Origin: Clytia hemisphaerica
Lineage: Eukaryota; Cnidaria; Hydrozoa; Leptothecata; Clytiidae
Assembly (NCBI GenBank): GCA_902728285.1
Contig: CACVBU010000616.1
Location: 1,363,209-1,427,208 of the forward strand
Length of the DNA stretch: 64,000 nucleotides
Reading direction: 5' to 3'
How positions within the stretch are numbered: the first letter of the stretch is position 1; every line of letters starts with the position of its first letter. The notes under the pieces are model-generated. The model searched no databases. It was given only the letters and a program-made list of their open reading frames with translations, and had not been told where the DNA came from. The position numbers were made by a program, and so were the translations under genes. Of this stretch, positions 1 through 13,700 are shown piece by piece.

Positions 1-2393
1 GTCATATTTTATAGGTTCATATTTTTTTTGCACACAGAACTAAAGTTCTACCCTAAGGTTCATATTGATCTGCAGTTCCTGATATGATTAAAGTTTTTGA
101 AAACGTTGTCACCTCATTGGTTGAAAATGACGTAATGTTGTAGATCAACCAATCAAGTTCATCCTGGGAAGATTTCTAGAGATGACAAAATTGTTTGAAC
201 TTGATATTTTGATTAAAAGCGTTGATGTTTTGATGTTTTCATAGGTGTGTTTAGGTGATATGTAATATGACGTAATGTCATTTAGCAAGTTTCTGTTATT
301 TTCATATACATTTTATCTTTTCGTCACTTGTCATAGGCAAAAATGGGAAAGGCAGGTTCATATTTCAAATAAGAATAAACTGATACGCAAAATAACCATT
401 GTCTTCCCAAGATTCTGATAGTCCAACCTAGCACTTTTAGACAGTCTTTCAATTATTTTTACGGGGTCCAAGGCCTGTCAGCTCAGCTATTTATGTGAAC
501 CTTTAGTTAATGACTATTCGGTCATTGCTCAAGGCAGTGGACTTTGTTGACATAATATTCTAAAATCAAAATTATATGATGGTTTAAGATTCATAAATTA
601 GAAATTACAGTTTATTAATTATATTAGAATTTTTTCAAAATTCAGTTTCCAAAATTTTTTTTTGATTGCAATAAAAACGCAAGAAATCAAAAGAAAACCA
701 GCTGAAAAACATTTGGGTTAAGGCGGTAAAAAGCAAGAACTTTAATGAATTTTTAAATTGAAGTTCCTAGCAAAATCAATAAAAAAGGTCTTAAAAGTTA
801 TGGCCTTTTGAAGTACTACCGGTATCAGCCTATTTCATGGGATTCGCTCATCTGTTATATGCTATTTTCTTTTCAATTAAATAGATACAAGCCCTCTGAA
901 TGCATTCGGGATGGGCCCTACCCACGAAGAATCACGGCGTTGACAGACACTGCGGCTTGACAGACGTGAGCTTTCAAGCCATGGCGTCATGACACTCGAA
1001 CGACACTAGGAGGCCGCTGCTCACGCAAGACCGAACCTTATGAGTACCACGGCACATCACAATGTCTGTATTTTTCAATTTAAAGGGGAAAAATGCACAA
1101 ATCTGTGCAATCCAACATTTCATTTTTGTCTCCTTCGTTTGCAAATTGAAGCGTTTCTCATCTTCACTGTCTTTCGAAAATTTCCTGATTCTTTGAGGTT
1201 CTTCTATTTTTATTTTTTTTAGGCGTAGCATCAAAGGTAAGACTTTTCCATGAAGGTACTCTTCGTCGTAAATTTTGGTTAACTCCTCTGAATCTTCAGT
1301 GGATTCGTCAACTCCATGAAGAATTGAATTGCATGCCGTGGATTGAATCAGTCGTTCCTCCTGTTTTCACTTCCAAATGCGTTTTCGATGTTCTTCTCGA
1401 TTTTCCTGGACGCGACTGCTGCGTAAAACTGATCTCATTTCACAAAAGAATGCTAAACCATAAAAATAGATTACATACTGCAGTGACGTAGGAAAATATC
1501 ATGTACTAAAAATACGAATCCTTTGAAATAGGTTATTTTTAACCCTTTCTACTACAAGTATACTCGTAGTCGGTAGTGAACACGTTAAAATCTTAAATTA
1601 AGGGCTCTGACCATAGTGAATTTTTAATATTTGCCACTTACAAAATGTAAAATTCTACTTGATGTAGCCAACAAAACTGTGGCATGTTATACATTTTCTG
1701 TTAGGCCAATTATCCGTGAGTCTGAAAATTTAAGAATTGTAATGAAAAATTTGATGAAGAAGAAAATGAAGACTTTGGCGAAGAAGAGTATTTCAACTTT
1801 GAAGAGCTTATTTTCCGCGAAGAAAAAACATTTTGAAACATTTTTTGCGCTAGGTGGTGTATCTTTTACCAAACTGAAATTTTTCTAAATGCTTATTTGC
1901 TTCAAAATCTTGAAAATAGTACTTTTTGACCAGTTTTCGATCCCAATTTTTTATAGAAAAACAGCCATAACTTTTGATGCATTAATTTAGAAAATTTTTC
2001 CGGAAATTTTAAACAGTTCAATTCTTTGCGGACAGTTTGAAAAAACTTCAAAATAAAAAGTTAATTACCCATTAAAACTTAGGACTATTTATAAAAGAAG
2101 GTGATGCAACATATTACTAACGTCTTTTTACCAGAATTAATCAATCAAATAGTTAACAGATTTTCTAGGGTCTGTCAAAATCCTGTCCATTCTGATTATA
2201 ATGTACTGAGCTTAAAACTTACTTGCTTTTTCTGAAATCCTCTGGAGTTGCTAGTGACTAAGTGAATGATAAAAAGATGAAACTGCAAAATAATAGCAAA
2301 ATGAAAGAAATAACAAAAAGAAACATCACATAAACTCACATGGAATTCGATTTCCGACCTTTTTTTAACAGAATTAACAACCTAAACAACTCA
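1..2393. other. 3' flank of the ZSWIM gene, no gene seen
   Basis: AT-rich non-coding sequence downstream of the minus-strand ZSWIM gene. Open frames here are short, lack any recognisable domain and mostly overlap on opposite strands. I see no RNA gene and no intact mobile element in this stretch. Confidence 0.6.
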
Positions 2394-2503
2394 ACACTGG
2401 ATTTTTTAACCCTTGAAGAATTTCCATCCCCATTGGGATTTCAATAGGAATTTTTATCCCCAGTGAGGAAAAAAGTCACACAGGGGCTGTGAGACAGGGG
2501 TGT
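2394..2503. mobile_element. Family B1 MITE, one half
   Basis: Right half of the B1 element: the inner part resembles positions 37036-37143 (paired Y-rich strings around CCCCATTGGGATTTC) and the end reads GGGGCTGTGAGACAGGGGTGT, the complement of the B1 terminus. The left half is missing or too diverged to recognise. Confidence 0.7.
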
Positions 2504-2907
2504 GGTTATTAGAATGAAATTGTGCCAGACTGAAATTTCTTTTTCTATAAAAATATTTTATATTTTCTGCATTATTGATTTTCTGCATTCATGTAGGATA
2601 ATATATACAAAACGAAAAAATATGATACAAACTATATACATGGTTTTCAATAATATTTCAAAAATGTTTAGAAATTTCAAATAAAAATTAAAATGCTCCT
2701 TTAAAAACATTTAAAATGACATTAAAAGTCAAAACTCATATCCATTGGTTTTTTGAATATAGTAAAAGTCACGAATCATGAATATTGGTATGGCTAGTAC
2801 AATATTGTCGATTTAATTTGGCCCATGTTGACGATGTTTTTTTCTCTTTCGACAATCTAGCTTAATATTTCTTTTTCCACAATATATTGTAAAAAATCTA
2901 CTAATAC

Positions 2908-4718
2908 TTATTCCATAGCATTCACGCAAGTAACATTGGTCCGTTGCAAGGGATTCTGGTCTTTCAAAAAAGTACTGGTGACGAGTTGGTGAAGTTTCTT
3001 TTTCCCTTTCTGTGACGTCACAATGAAGTCAATTAACCAATTAAATTGTTCCATTCCATCATCGGCCAATGAGAAAGCTCGTTTAATTTTTATGAGGTAA
3101 TCAGTGAAATCGACATAATTCTTACGTGTGATGTTACGTAACTTTAGTTCAACATCCTGTATAAAAAGTTTCTGCGCTGATGCTACTAGACGGTTTAAAG
3201 GCTCTTTAGAACAAGAGAAAGCTTGTCCGCCGCGTCTGTAAGTTCCAGATGAACATCTTTGAGCGATATCAGTTAAAATCAGGGGGTTGTGTATACAGTT
3301 TTCAATAACAGGCACTATTTGCGTCATTTCATCGATACCAAGAGAGCATGCTAACGTACTGATCCAAAAGATATCACAAACAGCTGGATGTTGACAATCT
3401 AGTGCACCAATATCTAGTTTCTTTAACGCACGAAGTCCAACTTTGAATGCTCGATCTGGGTGCTTTTTACTTTCCAAATAACGTGCTACGCTAAATAATT
3501 GGGCTGCATTGAAACGGTCACTTGATTCGTTTATGATTTGACAAACAAGTTCAAAGTTCTCTAGATTCTCTTCGCAAAGAGTTAACGCGAACAGAACACA
3601 TGGGATTGGGTCTTTAATGCATGCCTCGATTACCATATTACTAACAGAGGTAATTAACTCCTCCTTTGTATAACTCGATGTCATTTTCAACTGGAAACAA
3701 ACAGGTTGTGACGTCATAAGCGGCGCCACATCGGCAGCAATCTCTTTAGCGGAGAACAGATCAGTCCAGTTACGTAAAAGAAATTCAACGGCTGCGCGGC
3801 CGGTATCTACGGCGCATGATACGAGCCAGCGTATACATGATTTGCGTTCTAATACGTCAGTAATAAGCCGCACGCTTCGAACACCTAGCTCGAAAGCGGC
3901 GCTTTGAAAGTCTTGATTGATTATTGATTTCTGATCACGTGTTACCATTGATTGACATAATTTCGCTAATCGTAAAAGTTGTTCGGGTTGATTAACATTC
4001 TCTAGGATAGCGGTGAGTGTTAGTTTCAGGTTTTCTGTACCCGAGTGGCATTCCTTTAATAGACAGGCTGCCAACTCACTTTGCTGGTACTCCAAATGCG
4101 TTTTAACATACGAGATGACGTCATTATAAACTTCGAATTCCATTAGTTCGTCCTCGATGACGTCATCGGTTATGACGTCATTGTTTTTGTTCAAGTTCAA
4201 AGGTAATAAATGTAAAGCAATATCACAGGCCAGTTGTTTATTTAACGGAACGACTTTCTGGAACAAGAAACGTACAAAACAATGGTTCGGTAAAATATCC
4301 ATTGACTCGTTTTCTTCAGCTTTTTGTAGTAGAGAATCATAGTATTTTTTAGTGTATTTGAGTAATGTATTTTGCAGAACGTCTTTGGATAAGTCTAAGG
4401 ATTCAAGTTGTGATATAAGTTGCTCGTACCGGTGCGTTAGCCTGGATTGCGCGTATTCACCGTGAGGAATTGTGTATGATTGTGAAAGAGCGATCAAGGC
4501 TAGTTCAACTGCTTCAGATTCTAGCCCGTTAGCCGTGAACATGTTATAAGCGACAAAGATCGGTTCGGTGGGCTTGTTGAACATTTTCCAATCATAGAAA
4601 GAGTTTCGTGATTGTTTCAATGTTTTCAATATTTGTTTGGCTTTCTGTAATGCTGTAGTGATGTCACCACGCAGGTTCAAGCAATCGATCTCAGCACCAA
4701 TAGTCCATAGGTCATCTT
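2908..4718 (-). CDS. ZSWIM exon 4 (C-terminal helical region)
   Basis: Acceptor TTTTTCTAG before 4718; starts EDDLWTIGAEIDCLNLRGD, the place where family members have DALRxxGxPKEALRL. About 600 residues of alpha-helical, TPR/HEAT-like character follow in one open frame, including SQSYTIPHGEYAQSRL (family: MPEGLYAQDKV) and ending NVTCVNAME-TAA. No transmembrane or catalytic motif is visible. The repeated-helix layout fits a substrate-binding scaffold. Confidence 0.9.
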
Positions 4719-7700
4719 CTAGAAAAACAGATATAATGAAAATTAGTCCAAGAGTGTAAGAGTTCTTGACCAAAAAGCCTAAATTTCCCTCTGATTAAAA
4801 CGAAGTCGTCTTTTTGCTTTAATTTATAAGTTTCCACTGTTGTAGTTTCTACGATTCCTAAGACCTTCATCAATTAATCCAATTTTTTGAAAAATATTTG
4901 CATCTAAAAGACCTACCTTGGGTGTCGTCATTTAAACATGGTTCAAGGAGATATCCTGACTTCGGGTCATCTCCATTCTCTCGCGGAAACGAGGGTGATT
5001 CCCTGACTTTCTTTAAATACTTCATCAATCGTTGTCGTGTGTCCATAGTCATATCGTGGTCAGACATGATACACATCCAGAGTGCTTGTAATTCATCATA
5101 TATCTTCCGAACGTGAGGCCATGTTTGTACTTCAGGTTGCTCACAACTGATATCCAAAATGGTATCGGTAATTGCGAGAAGTAAATTGATGAAATTGTTG
5201 TCTCGGACTGATAACATTTCACGGACCTGTAAAGGATGAAATAATATGCATCTATCAAAAAACTGAATTCTCAAATAAGGAGTGCTAAACAATAGACGAT
5301 ATCGGCTTAACCGAATTCTCCCCGAATGATTACCCATGATGCATTGCGCAAAAAAATTCACGGACGATAACCCTAACCCTAACAATGCATCATGGGTAAT
5401 CATTCGGGGAGAATTCGGAAAGCCGATATCGTCTATTGGTCTAAGGATTGGCGCCCGATTCAAATCCCTGCTCCCATCGTTCCTCCATTTATTTTTTTAT
5501 AAGAACAAACTACACGTTTTTTGTTTTTTTAAGAAACTAGTTTTACCAAGCAGCCTCAATGTTTATTATTAAGAAATCGGCCTTTTGAGCCTTAAATGTT
5601 TCTTATATGTTTCTAAACTTTTTGACATAATCAGCCTTATGGAAGGCTGGATTGGAAGGTTCTTAAGAAAAACCGAATTAGAAAATGTTATTTTCTCATT
5701 CTCAGCCTCAGCATGCATATTTCTTAGATGTTTCTCAGTTTTTAGGCTTCCGAGCCTCATGTTTCTTTAAAAGTGTGTTTCTTAAAAAAACAAACGTGTA
5801 TATAATAACGTAAGGCTCCAATGGTAAAAATTAAGAACAAGTCAAGAATATTTTAAGACTGTAAAACACCCAATTAGACAAAATGGACAACTGCACTAAG
5901 GTCGGCGTGGAATCTTAGATGAGTTGGCTATTTACGCAATAATACAAAACAACAAACTTACCTTATTTAGAAGAGCGATTGTGTTTTTGCCTGAAGTCCC
6001 TTCAAGTAAATCATCCGAAACTTGTTTTGTAATGTACGAATTATCCATGTGCCAAAGCCTTTCTTCGCCTGAACAACCACCAGCTGTCGGATCGGGGAAA
6101 CCGGCTAATCGGGAAATTTCCGATTCGGGTGATCGGATTTGGTCTAGTAGGCGTTGAACATCAGGTAAAATTTCATTTTGTTTTTCCGATATTAAAGTTA
6201 AGAGTAGTTTTTGAATTTGTTGATTACTAAGTTCTAATACCGAATCGGATATTGGTGGTTTAATCGGGATTTTGGTTGGATTTCGGATTCTGTAGATTGC
6301 GACAGCAACTATATGTGAACACCAGAGTAGATTTTTATTACTGCATGAACACTGCGTGGATGTGATGCAGTTTCGATCAAATGTCATGGAAGCTTTGTAA
6401 ACGCACAGTTTTTGTCGGTTGCAGATGCCAACTTTCTCATGTACAACACCGCTTAAGTGAAAGCCTGCAAAGATAGCAAAAGAAGAAGTTGATTATAACT
6501 TATTTTATATAAAACCTAAAATACATAGATTGTAAAAAGAGTTCCTAATTCAAGGAGCATTATTTTGAAAATTCAGAACTCTTAATATGGGCATCAAAAA
6601 GAGACTTTGCTATACTAAGGAGTAAAAAGTCTCGAGCTATGTTATGACTCATTTTAAGTTTGAAGCATGTTACTTTTAAACCTCTCCCGCAGTGAAAGAT
6701 AGACCCACAAAAGTAAAACTGTTAGCCAGATGTCTAGTGATAAGAATCTATTAAAAAAGAGTCTCGAATTAGTATTTTCGTAGGTATTCAATCAATAAAC
6801 GTGACCTTTAATTGTCTACAACCAAACAAAAACTTTTTTTCGTTGAGTCATCAAAGTTGAAATACCCCGCAGTGTGACAAAGAGCCACATAAAGTAAAAA
6901 CATCAGTTGCCAGATGTCTGCAAACAGATAAAAGTATGAGAATTTCTCTTTTTAACAAATTTTCAGACTTGTTTAGTAGAAGGATGTCCACAATACAAGG
7001 AGTCTGTCGCCTGCTATCCTGCAGTGTTGGAATCAAAACTTTTTCACACTCTAAAGACATGAAAGGAAAAGTAAAACCGCTAATATTATAACACCCTGAC
7101 TCAACGAACTTATCACTTTGTCTCTTTGATGAATTGCCAGTGTCAGTGTTTCTTTGTAAAAGTGTAGAGAGTTTACACATTTTTTTATAAGAACATCTAA
7201 AACTTTTGAAGCCTCAGGACATTCTTAACATGTTCTTATTTTCGCCATTTTTTAAAGGAACTTTGACCACTTGTAGAATATTGGCCACTTGTCGAATAAG
7301 TTTTGGCAGAAGTCTATAGCTCTAGCTCTAGGACTGATTCGGGCTTCTTTTGTGAAAAAAGTATCTACCACAAACATTACTGTTTACCAACTATTTTGCC
7401 ACAATAAAGAAACATTTTTGACAAAACGAGGAATACACCAAACCTAGCATTGACGTAAAATTATTTTTGGTAGAAGCACACACAACTCATGTAAACAGGA
7501 AATATTGTTCCGTAAAAATCCAGTACGTCACAAAAGGGTAACCTCGGTTTGAAGACATTGAAGTACGTCTTCCTTACTAAATACTTCAAAGAAGGAAGTA
7601 TAAGGCTTCTTTGATCTTTTTTTATTCCTATGATGTGCAACATCTAAAAACAGTACCATTCATCTATGTTTCACTATGTTACAATTTGATTAAAAATAGG

Positions 7701-10700
7701 GTTTTTATCATATGCCCTCTCTGAGTATTTTATACTCTGTTCCAAAGTGTATCTGACTTCTATCGCAGAAAAGTAACGGCTATAAATTTCGAAATTCCCA
7801 AACAAGTCGGATCCAGGTAAAGACACAATATTGCTTACTGCTCTTATACATTGAAGTCCCAGCTGGCACACAACGTTGTTTCAACGTTTATCTGACGTTC
7901 ACAACGTCCATATAACGTTAGATGAACGTTGCAACAACGTTGTGTGCCAGCTGGGGTACCTTAAACCTTCATTAAAGACCTTGAAGGATGATGATGATAA
8001 TGATGACCTTAAAAATTTATTTTTACCGATATCAGAGATATATAGCGGTAGGAGGCAGAAGAGGAAGAGAGAGAGAGAGAAATGTTGAACAAAATCCCTG
8101 TTTAATTTGACAAGATTAATACTGTCGAGATGGCTCGTCTTTTGCACCCCATGATATTAAGCAATACCTTGCAGGGGTTATGTCTCTACCAAAGCTGTTT
8201 TATATAAGAACAAAGTAAGAACATAATGCTCCGCAGCAAAAGAATTTAAGAACATTCTTTGGAACATTTTCAAGACTTTATAGACTCTAAAACGTGCAAT
8301 TTCTTACGGGATCAGATTAAATTTCTATAATAAGAACAATTTGAGACGACTTTTAGTTTTAAAACCCACTCAAGGTCTCCAAAATGTTTTGACTTCATGA
8401 TATTCTTATAAAAAACATACATCCTTGATTATTTATGAATCAGAAACAGAAGGCGACCTAATGATTTGGATTCTGTTATTTCCTTGATTCGATTAGTTTT
8501 GATGGAGTCTTTTTTGTATTAATTTAGGAAGTATGATCGTATCAAGATGAGACTCAATAAGCCCCTGGGTTCGTCTAGCGTCACTTCATATAGCTTGTTT
8601 CTTCCGAGCTCCCTTAAGTGTATCAGTGCTTGACGAGAATAGTCTTACAGCTATTAAGTGCTTTAACTAAAAATAATAGGTAGAAGCCACAAGGCAAACT
8701 AAAATAATAAGTTTTCTAATTAGGAGAACAAAGATTAATGTTGGAAAATTACAAGAACCTGCAACTATATAGTGTTCGCCTTGGTTTTATATCTTAAAGG
8801 CTTTATCAAAGTGCATTCACCCCTTTTAAAAAGTGTCGGTTTTTTATAGACGGAATAGAGCTCAAGAAAAATCTGCGGAATTTTTACATTTTTTCACACA
8901 TCTTTAAGCAAAGAGACAAGCTTGAATATACGGCGTGGTTTAGAAACACTAGGGGACGCTTTCGGTCTCCCCAGGACCCTTCATTTGCAAGCATGTATGA
9001 AAATCTTTAGATATAATCAATTTTGTTTTCTTTAAAAATTGATTGTTTATGTGTACTCAAAGAAGGCTTGTAATCTATAGATATATCCAAAGCGACTTTC
9101 TCCGCGATAGTGCCTTTAAAGACTTTTTTTTTTTTTTGCGGCTTATTTATGTGAAAAGGAAAACGAATTGATAGAATGCGATTAATAAATCATAGTTCCT
9201 TTTAAATTCGATTGAATTTGGCTTACTTAAAGGAGCTTTCACACACAAAGGGACCAAATAAGATTATTTAAGTGGAAGATTGTTTGATGATATTTTATCA
9301 GATTTAAGATGGCGGAAAACAGTGTTTGAAAGAATTTCTTTGATATTTTGTTAAATATTCATAAAAATTTTTGCTTCTCTCTCAGATCATTAAAAAATTA
9401 ATCCAAATATCTTGTTAAGAATAATAAGTGAAAAGCTCCGACTCGATCGGTAAAGTAAAAATTTTCGGGTTTTTTGTTTATGACATAAGAAGAAAAATTG
9501 GATCAGTAAAATTTCCTACACTTAAATTTCTATGATTGAAAAAGCAAAACATGTTAGTCATTGCAAATTTTCACCTTATCTCTTCTTTGCCGACAAGGTT
9601 CTAAATCCTATTAACCGAAACAACGATTTTAACAGATACGAGTTCAACCTCACAGTAGGAGATCTCTTCTGTTCACTTTATTTCATTTGCGAAAGATGAG
9701 ATTTTGATTTGCCGATAAATCGATCGATGCGAATGAACTTTTCAAAAGAAATCAAAAACAGAATCCAATCGTTAAATCTTTTTGTTAAAAATTCAAATGC
9801 CGATGTTTCGAGACCTCTTAAAATCTGACTGCCTTGAATTATTGTCATACTGGTCATAGAAAAACACCCTTAAGGAGTACCCCTCCAAGGGGCCTCCAAG
9901 TTAAAATCTGTTAAAAATACTCTCTGATAACCTCATATTAACTTAGATTACCATTCATTCAAATGCTATTTGGGGAATCAGATTTGTTCGACGGAGAGAC
10001 AGAACAGAGAGATTGGAATTATAGCAAGTTTGAATAAGCGAATATCAACTGTACTGGCAAGGCCTCATCTTGACTCAGAAGGCTCATTTAAATGCATATT
10101 TATAATACTGGCAAAGGTCTCGTCTTGAAGCAGAGAATGGGGTGCAATGAAGAGAGACAGGCCAACTGCAATGAGTCATTCTCTAAATGACGCACAAAGT
10201 CACATATGCCTTTCCAGTAATACACTTAAGACATCCGTTAAAATCTATCGACAACGGCTGTGCATAACAGCAGGGAGAACTTTACTAAAAAAAACGGATC
10301 CCCAGGATTTTAATAGAGCCAAAAAAGAGTCCATTCGTATGCTTAAAACGTTTACAGACACAAGTTCTATATTTAAAAGAGTTGATATTTTCCCCTCCTA
10401 ATGTTAAGGCTGGGGACCCCTGTAGGCTTATTTATCTAAAAGTTAAAAAATGAATCATTTGGGTGTCTCCAGTCTACTCGTGTAGTTCTAAATACTATCC
10501 GAGTTGCCCGTTTGGCTTTTCTTTAAAACACGCTTTGTTTTTATAAGAATGGTGTAAATCCATTTCGTCATGGATATTTTTAACTTTTTTGGGAAAATCA
10601 TCCTAAAATATTCTTATAGCACCTTCTTAGGTTAGGATCCTAATTCATACTAAAGTCTGTCCAGATATAATTGGCAGTGGAAACAAAAATGCTTGTAACT

Positions 10701-13700
10701 TTTGATAGTCAAATATAATTATGGAAAGTTTTTTTGTTTGTTTTAGAGAATCAAAAGCGCTATATTTGAATGTATTTTTGGTTGAAAAATTCGCGATTTT
10801 TAGCGGTTAAATTTGCGATTGTAAAAATTGAGCTTTTTTTCTACTTATGCTATAACGTTCATTTTTACACCAGTGGTAGTTCAACCTTGGGTTAAGAAGT
10901 TTGTTAAATTTCAAGGCGAACAGAAAAGTCCTTCGGAAGATATGGGACCCGAAATACCCCTTGGTAGCACTTTTCTGTGAAATATCAAATCTCCAACTTA
11001 TTACTAAAAACGGGGGTTATGTTATCTTTTTTGAACAGTGCAATTAAAAGTTGGAAAGTGTTTTAAGTGTTGGTGCATTGGTATTATTGATATCATTGAT
11101 TATTTCGAAACGAAGTGAAATCACAGTATAATTGTTTTTATTGAAAAGATAAGCATGAACTTATATTGCCTTTGTTATTTTTAAGTCATTAAAAGAACTT
11201 TGCTAATTCACAAAACACTAAACACAGTTTGGCTATGAGGTCATTAAAGAGATCGTAAAATGTGTTATGATCGAAAAACTGTTTTATCATATCACTACCC
11301 CCGTTTTTAGTAATAAGTTGGAGATTTGATATTTCACAGAAAAGTGCTACCAAGGGGTATTTCGGGTCTCATATCTTCCGAAGGACTTTTCTGTTCGCCT
11401 TGAAATTTAACAAACTTCTTAACCCAAGGTTGAACTACCACTGGTGTAAAAATGAACGTTATAGCATAAGTAGAAAAAAAACTCAATTTTTACAATCGCA
11501 AATTTAACCGCTAAAAATCGCGAATTTTTCAACCAAAAATACATTCAAATATAGCGCTTTTGATTCTCTAAAACAAACAAAAAAACTTTCCATAATTATA
11601 TTTGACTATCAAAAGTTACAAGCATTTTTGTTTCCACTGCCAATTATATCTGGACAGACTTTTTTTAGTTCATACGTCTCAAGCATAAAATGGCACTTTT
11701 GTAAAAGCAGTGAGCCTAACTTGGAGATAATTAATAATTTATAATTGAAAGTGCTCTTAAAATAGCATTCTTTGCTTTAGTAGCCAAATTCCATGATGGT
11801 GATATTCTTAGCATATTCTTAGTTTTTTGGCCATTTTCATCAGGAACATTCTTAGAAAGTGTATTCTTATTTTTAAAAAAGCGTGAATTTTTCAAGTGCA
11901 TCGTTGAGTTTTCTAAGACCTCGGATAATGAATATTATTCTAGACATTGGTTTAAAAAGCATCTAAATTCAATTCGATCTTAAGTGTGAACTAATCCTTG
12001 TTTTGATTTTCACTATTCAACCAATGCCACATACCTAAAATTTCATATACCGTTGGAAAGATAATTTGGAGCACTATAATTTCTGAGAAAATCTTTTGAA
12101 AATGAAGATGAGAAAGAAAAAGAAGACATCCTTGACGTCATTTTTGGGAGCAGATGATTTTTCGTCTGACACAATAGAGCATACAAGAACAAACTATATA
12201 AAAACAAAGCTTCGGTGGCCAAGATATTAAGAGCAAGCTAAGAACATTTTAAGGTTTTTTGGATGTTCTCATTAAAAAACATGTAATGGAGGAAGGAATC
12301 ACTTTGAAATTGAATATAAATTACATTTAATGATAGAGCAAACATCCTGCCTGTCTATCAAAAATAACAAATAATCCTGTTATTCTCCCGGGTGTACATC
12401 CCTTTTAAAGAATACAATGACAAATATTCAAAATCAAAAAGTGCCGACAAGAAGAATCGAAATTTTCTCAAAGTATTGAAATAAATGTAGGATATTGAAA
12501 ACAATTAAGAGGCAATCTCAATTTGAATGCCTTATTAAGTTATTAATTGTCATTAAAAACCTGGCGGTAGTGCACCACATAAGGTCTCTGCATCATTTTC
12601 GAATTTTCTAATTAGACATAAAACACCGCTGGTATGCAATTATGCTTTGGTAATTAAGGAATTCGAAAAGCCATTAAATGACGCACTTAATTGCATTTGA
12701 TGACCACTCTCGCTTACTTAATTGTTTGAAATCGACAATAAAAATTAACCTTTTTGAATACTTTAAAGGTATCCATTGTTTGATAAATATATTTTTGAAG
12801 GTCTTATCGAAAAGAAAGATCTTTGCGCAATGCACTTTTTTTTTCATAAGAACTTTCAAGATTTTTGACGCCTTGGGATTTTCTTTGATGAAACTTTTTG
12901 AGTTTTTTAAGCCTAAATATGTTCTTATTTTCGTCATTTTTTGAATATTTTCGTCCAATTTCTTTTGAAATCGGGTGTTTTAAGGTCCACTTAACTTGTT
13001 AACTTGTTCTTAACATTTGGGCCATCGAAGCCTTATGTTCTTATAAAGTTTCTTCTTATCAAAAAGAAAGATCTTTGCGCAATAGATGTTCGAGATTTTT
13101 AATGAGTGTTGTCGATTCTGAATGAGCATGTTCTATGATATTTCTTCAATTAGTAAATTTCATTTCATTAATCAATTTCGTTTCGCTTAGAAAGGGAATT
13201 TTAATTGATCAATTGATTGATTGATCAATTTATTAAAGTACTTTCTGGACCCTGTTCCACCAGTTTATTTTAAAAATGCAACAAAAAGCTAAAGTCTTCA
13301 AAGTATATTTGGAATGCCGTTAGAACTTTCACATAAATATGGATGCTCGAATGAGTCTCTAAACTCTAAACCCTTCAAGCACAGACTTCACACATAATTC
13401 TAAGGACATATTTCTTAAACTAAAGAGCCTTCCTTAACAACAAAATTTATGACTCATGGAGATTGGTAAGAGCACTCAATGTCAGCAGCCATACTTAAAA
13501 GTCAATCAAACGTTAAGTGTTAGGAGGAGCTTTAGAGGCAGTTAAGTTAAACCACTAAATACTTCAAATGTTTTTTTTTGACATAGTAGCAAATATATTT
13601 CAAAAAGAATGTTTAGCGGATGTTTAGGTACTGTTAAGTCTTTATTGACCCTGATTTTTGTACTCGAGTTACAGTGCTATAAATATCATTTGGCCAGTAA

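Noticed and set aside
10147..10401. 84-aa plus-strand open frame
   Set aside because: No recognisable domain, no splice context, in an intron of the opposite strand.
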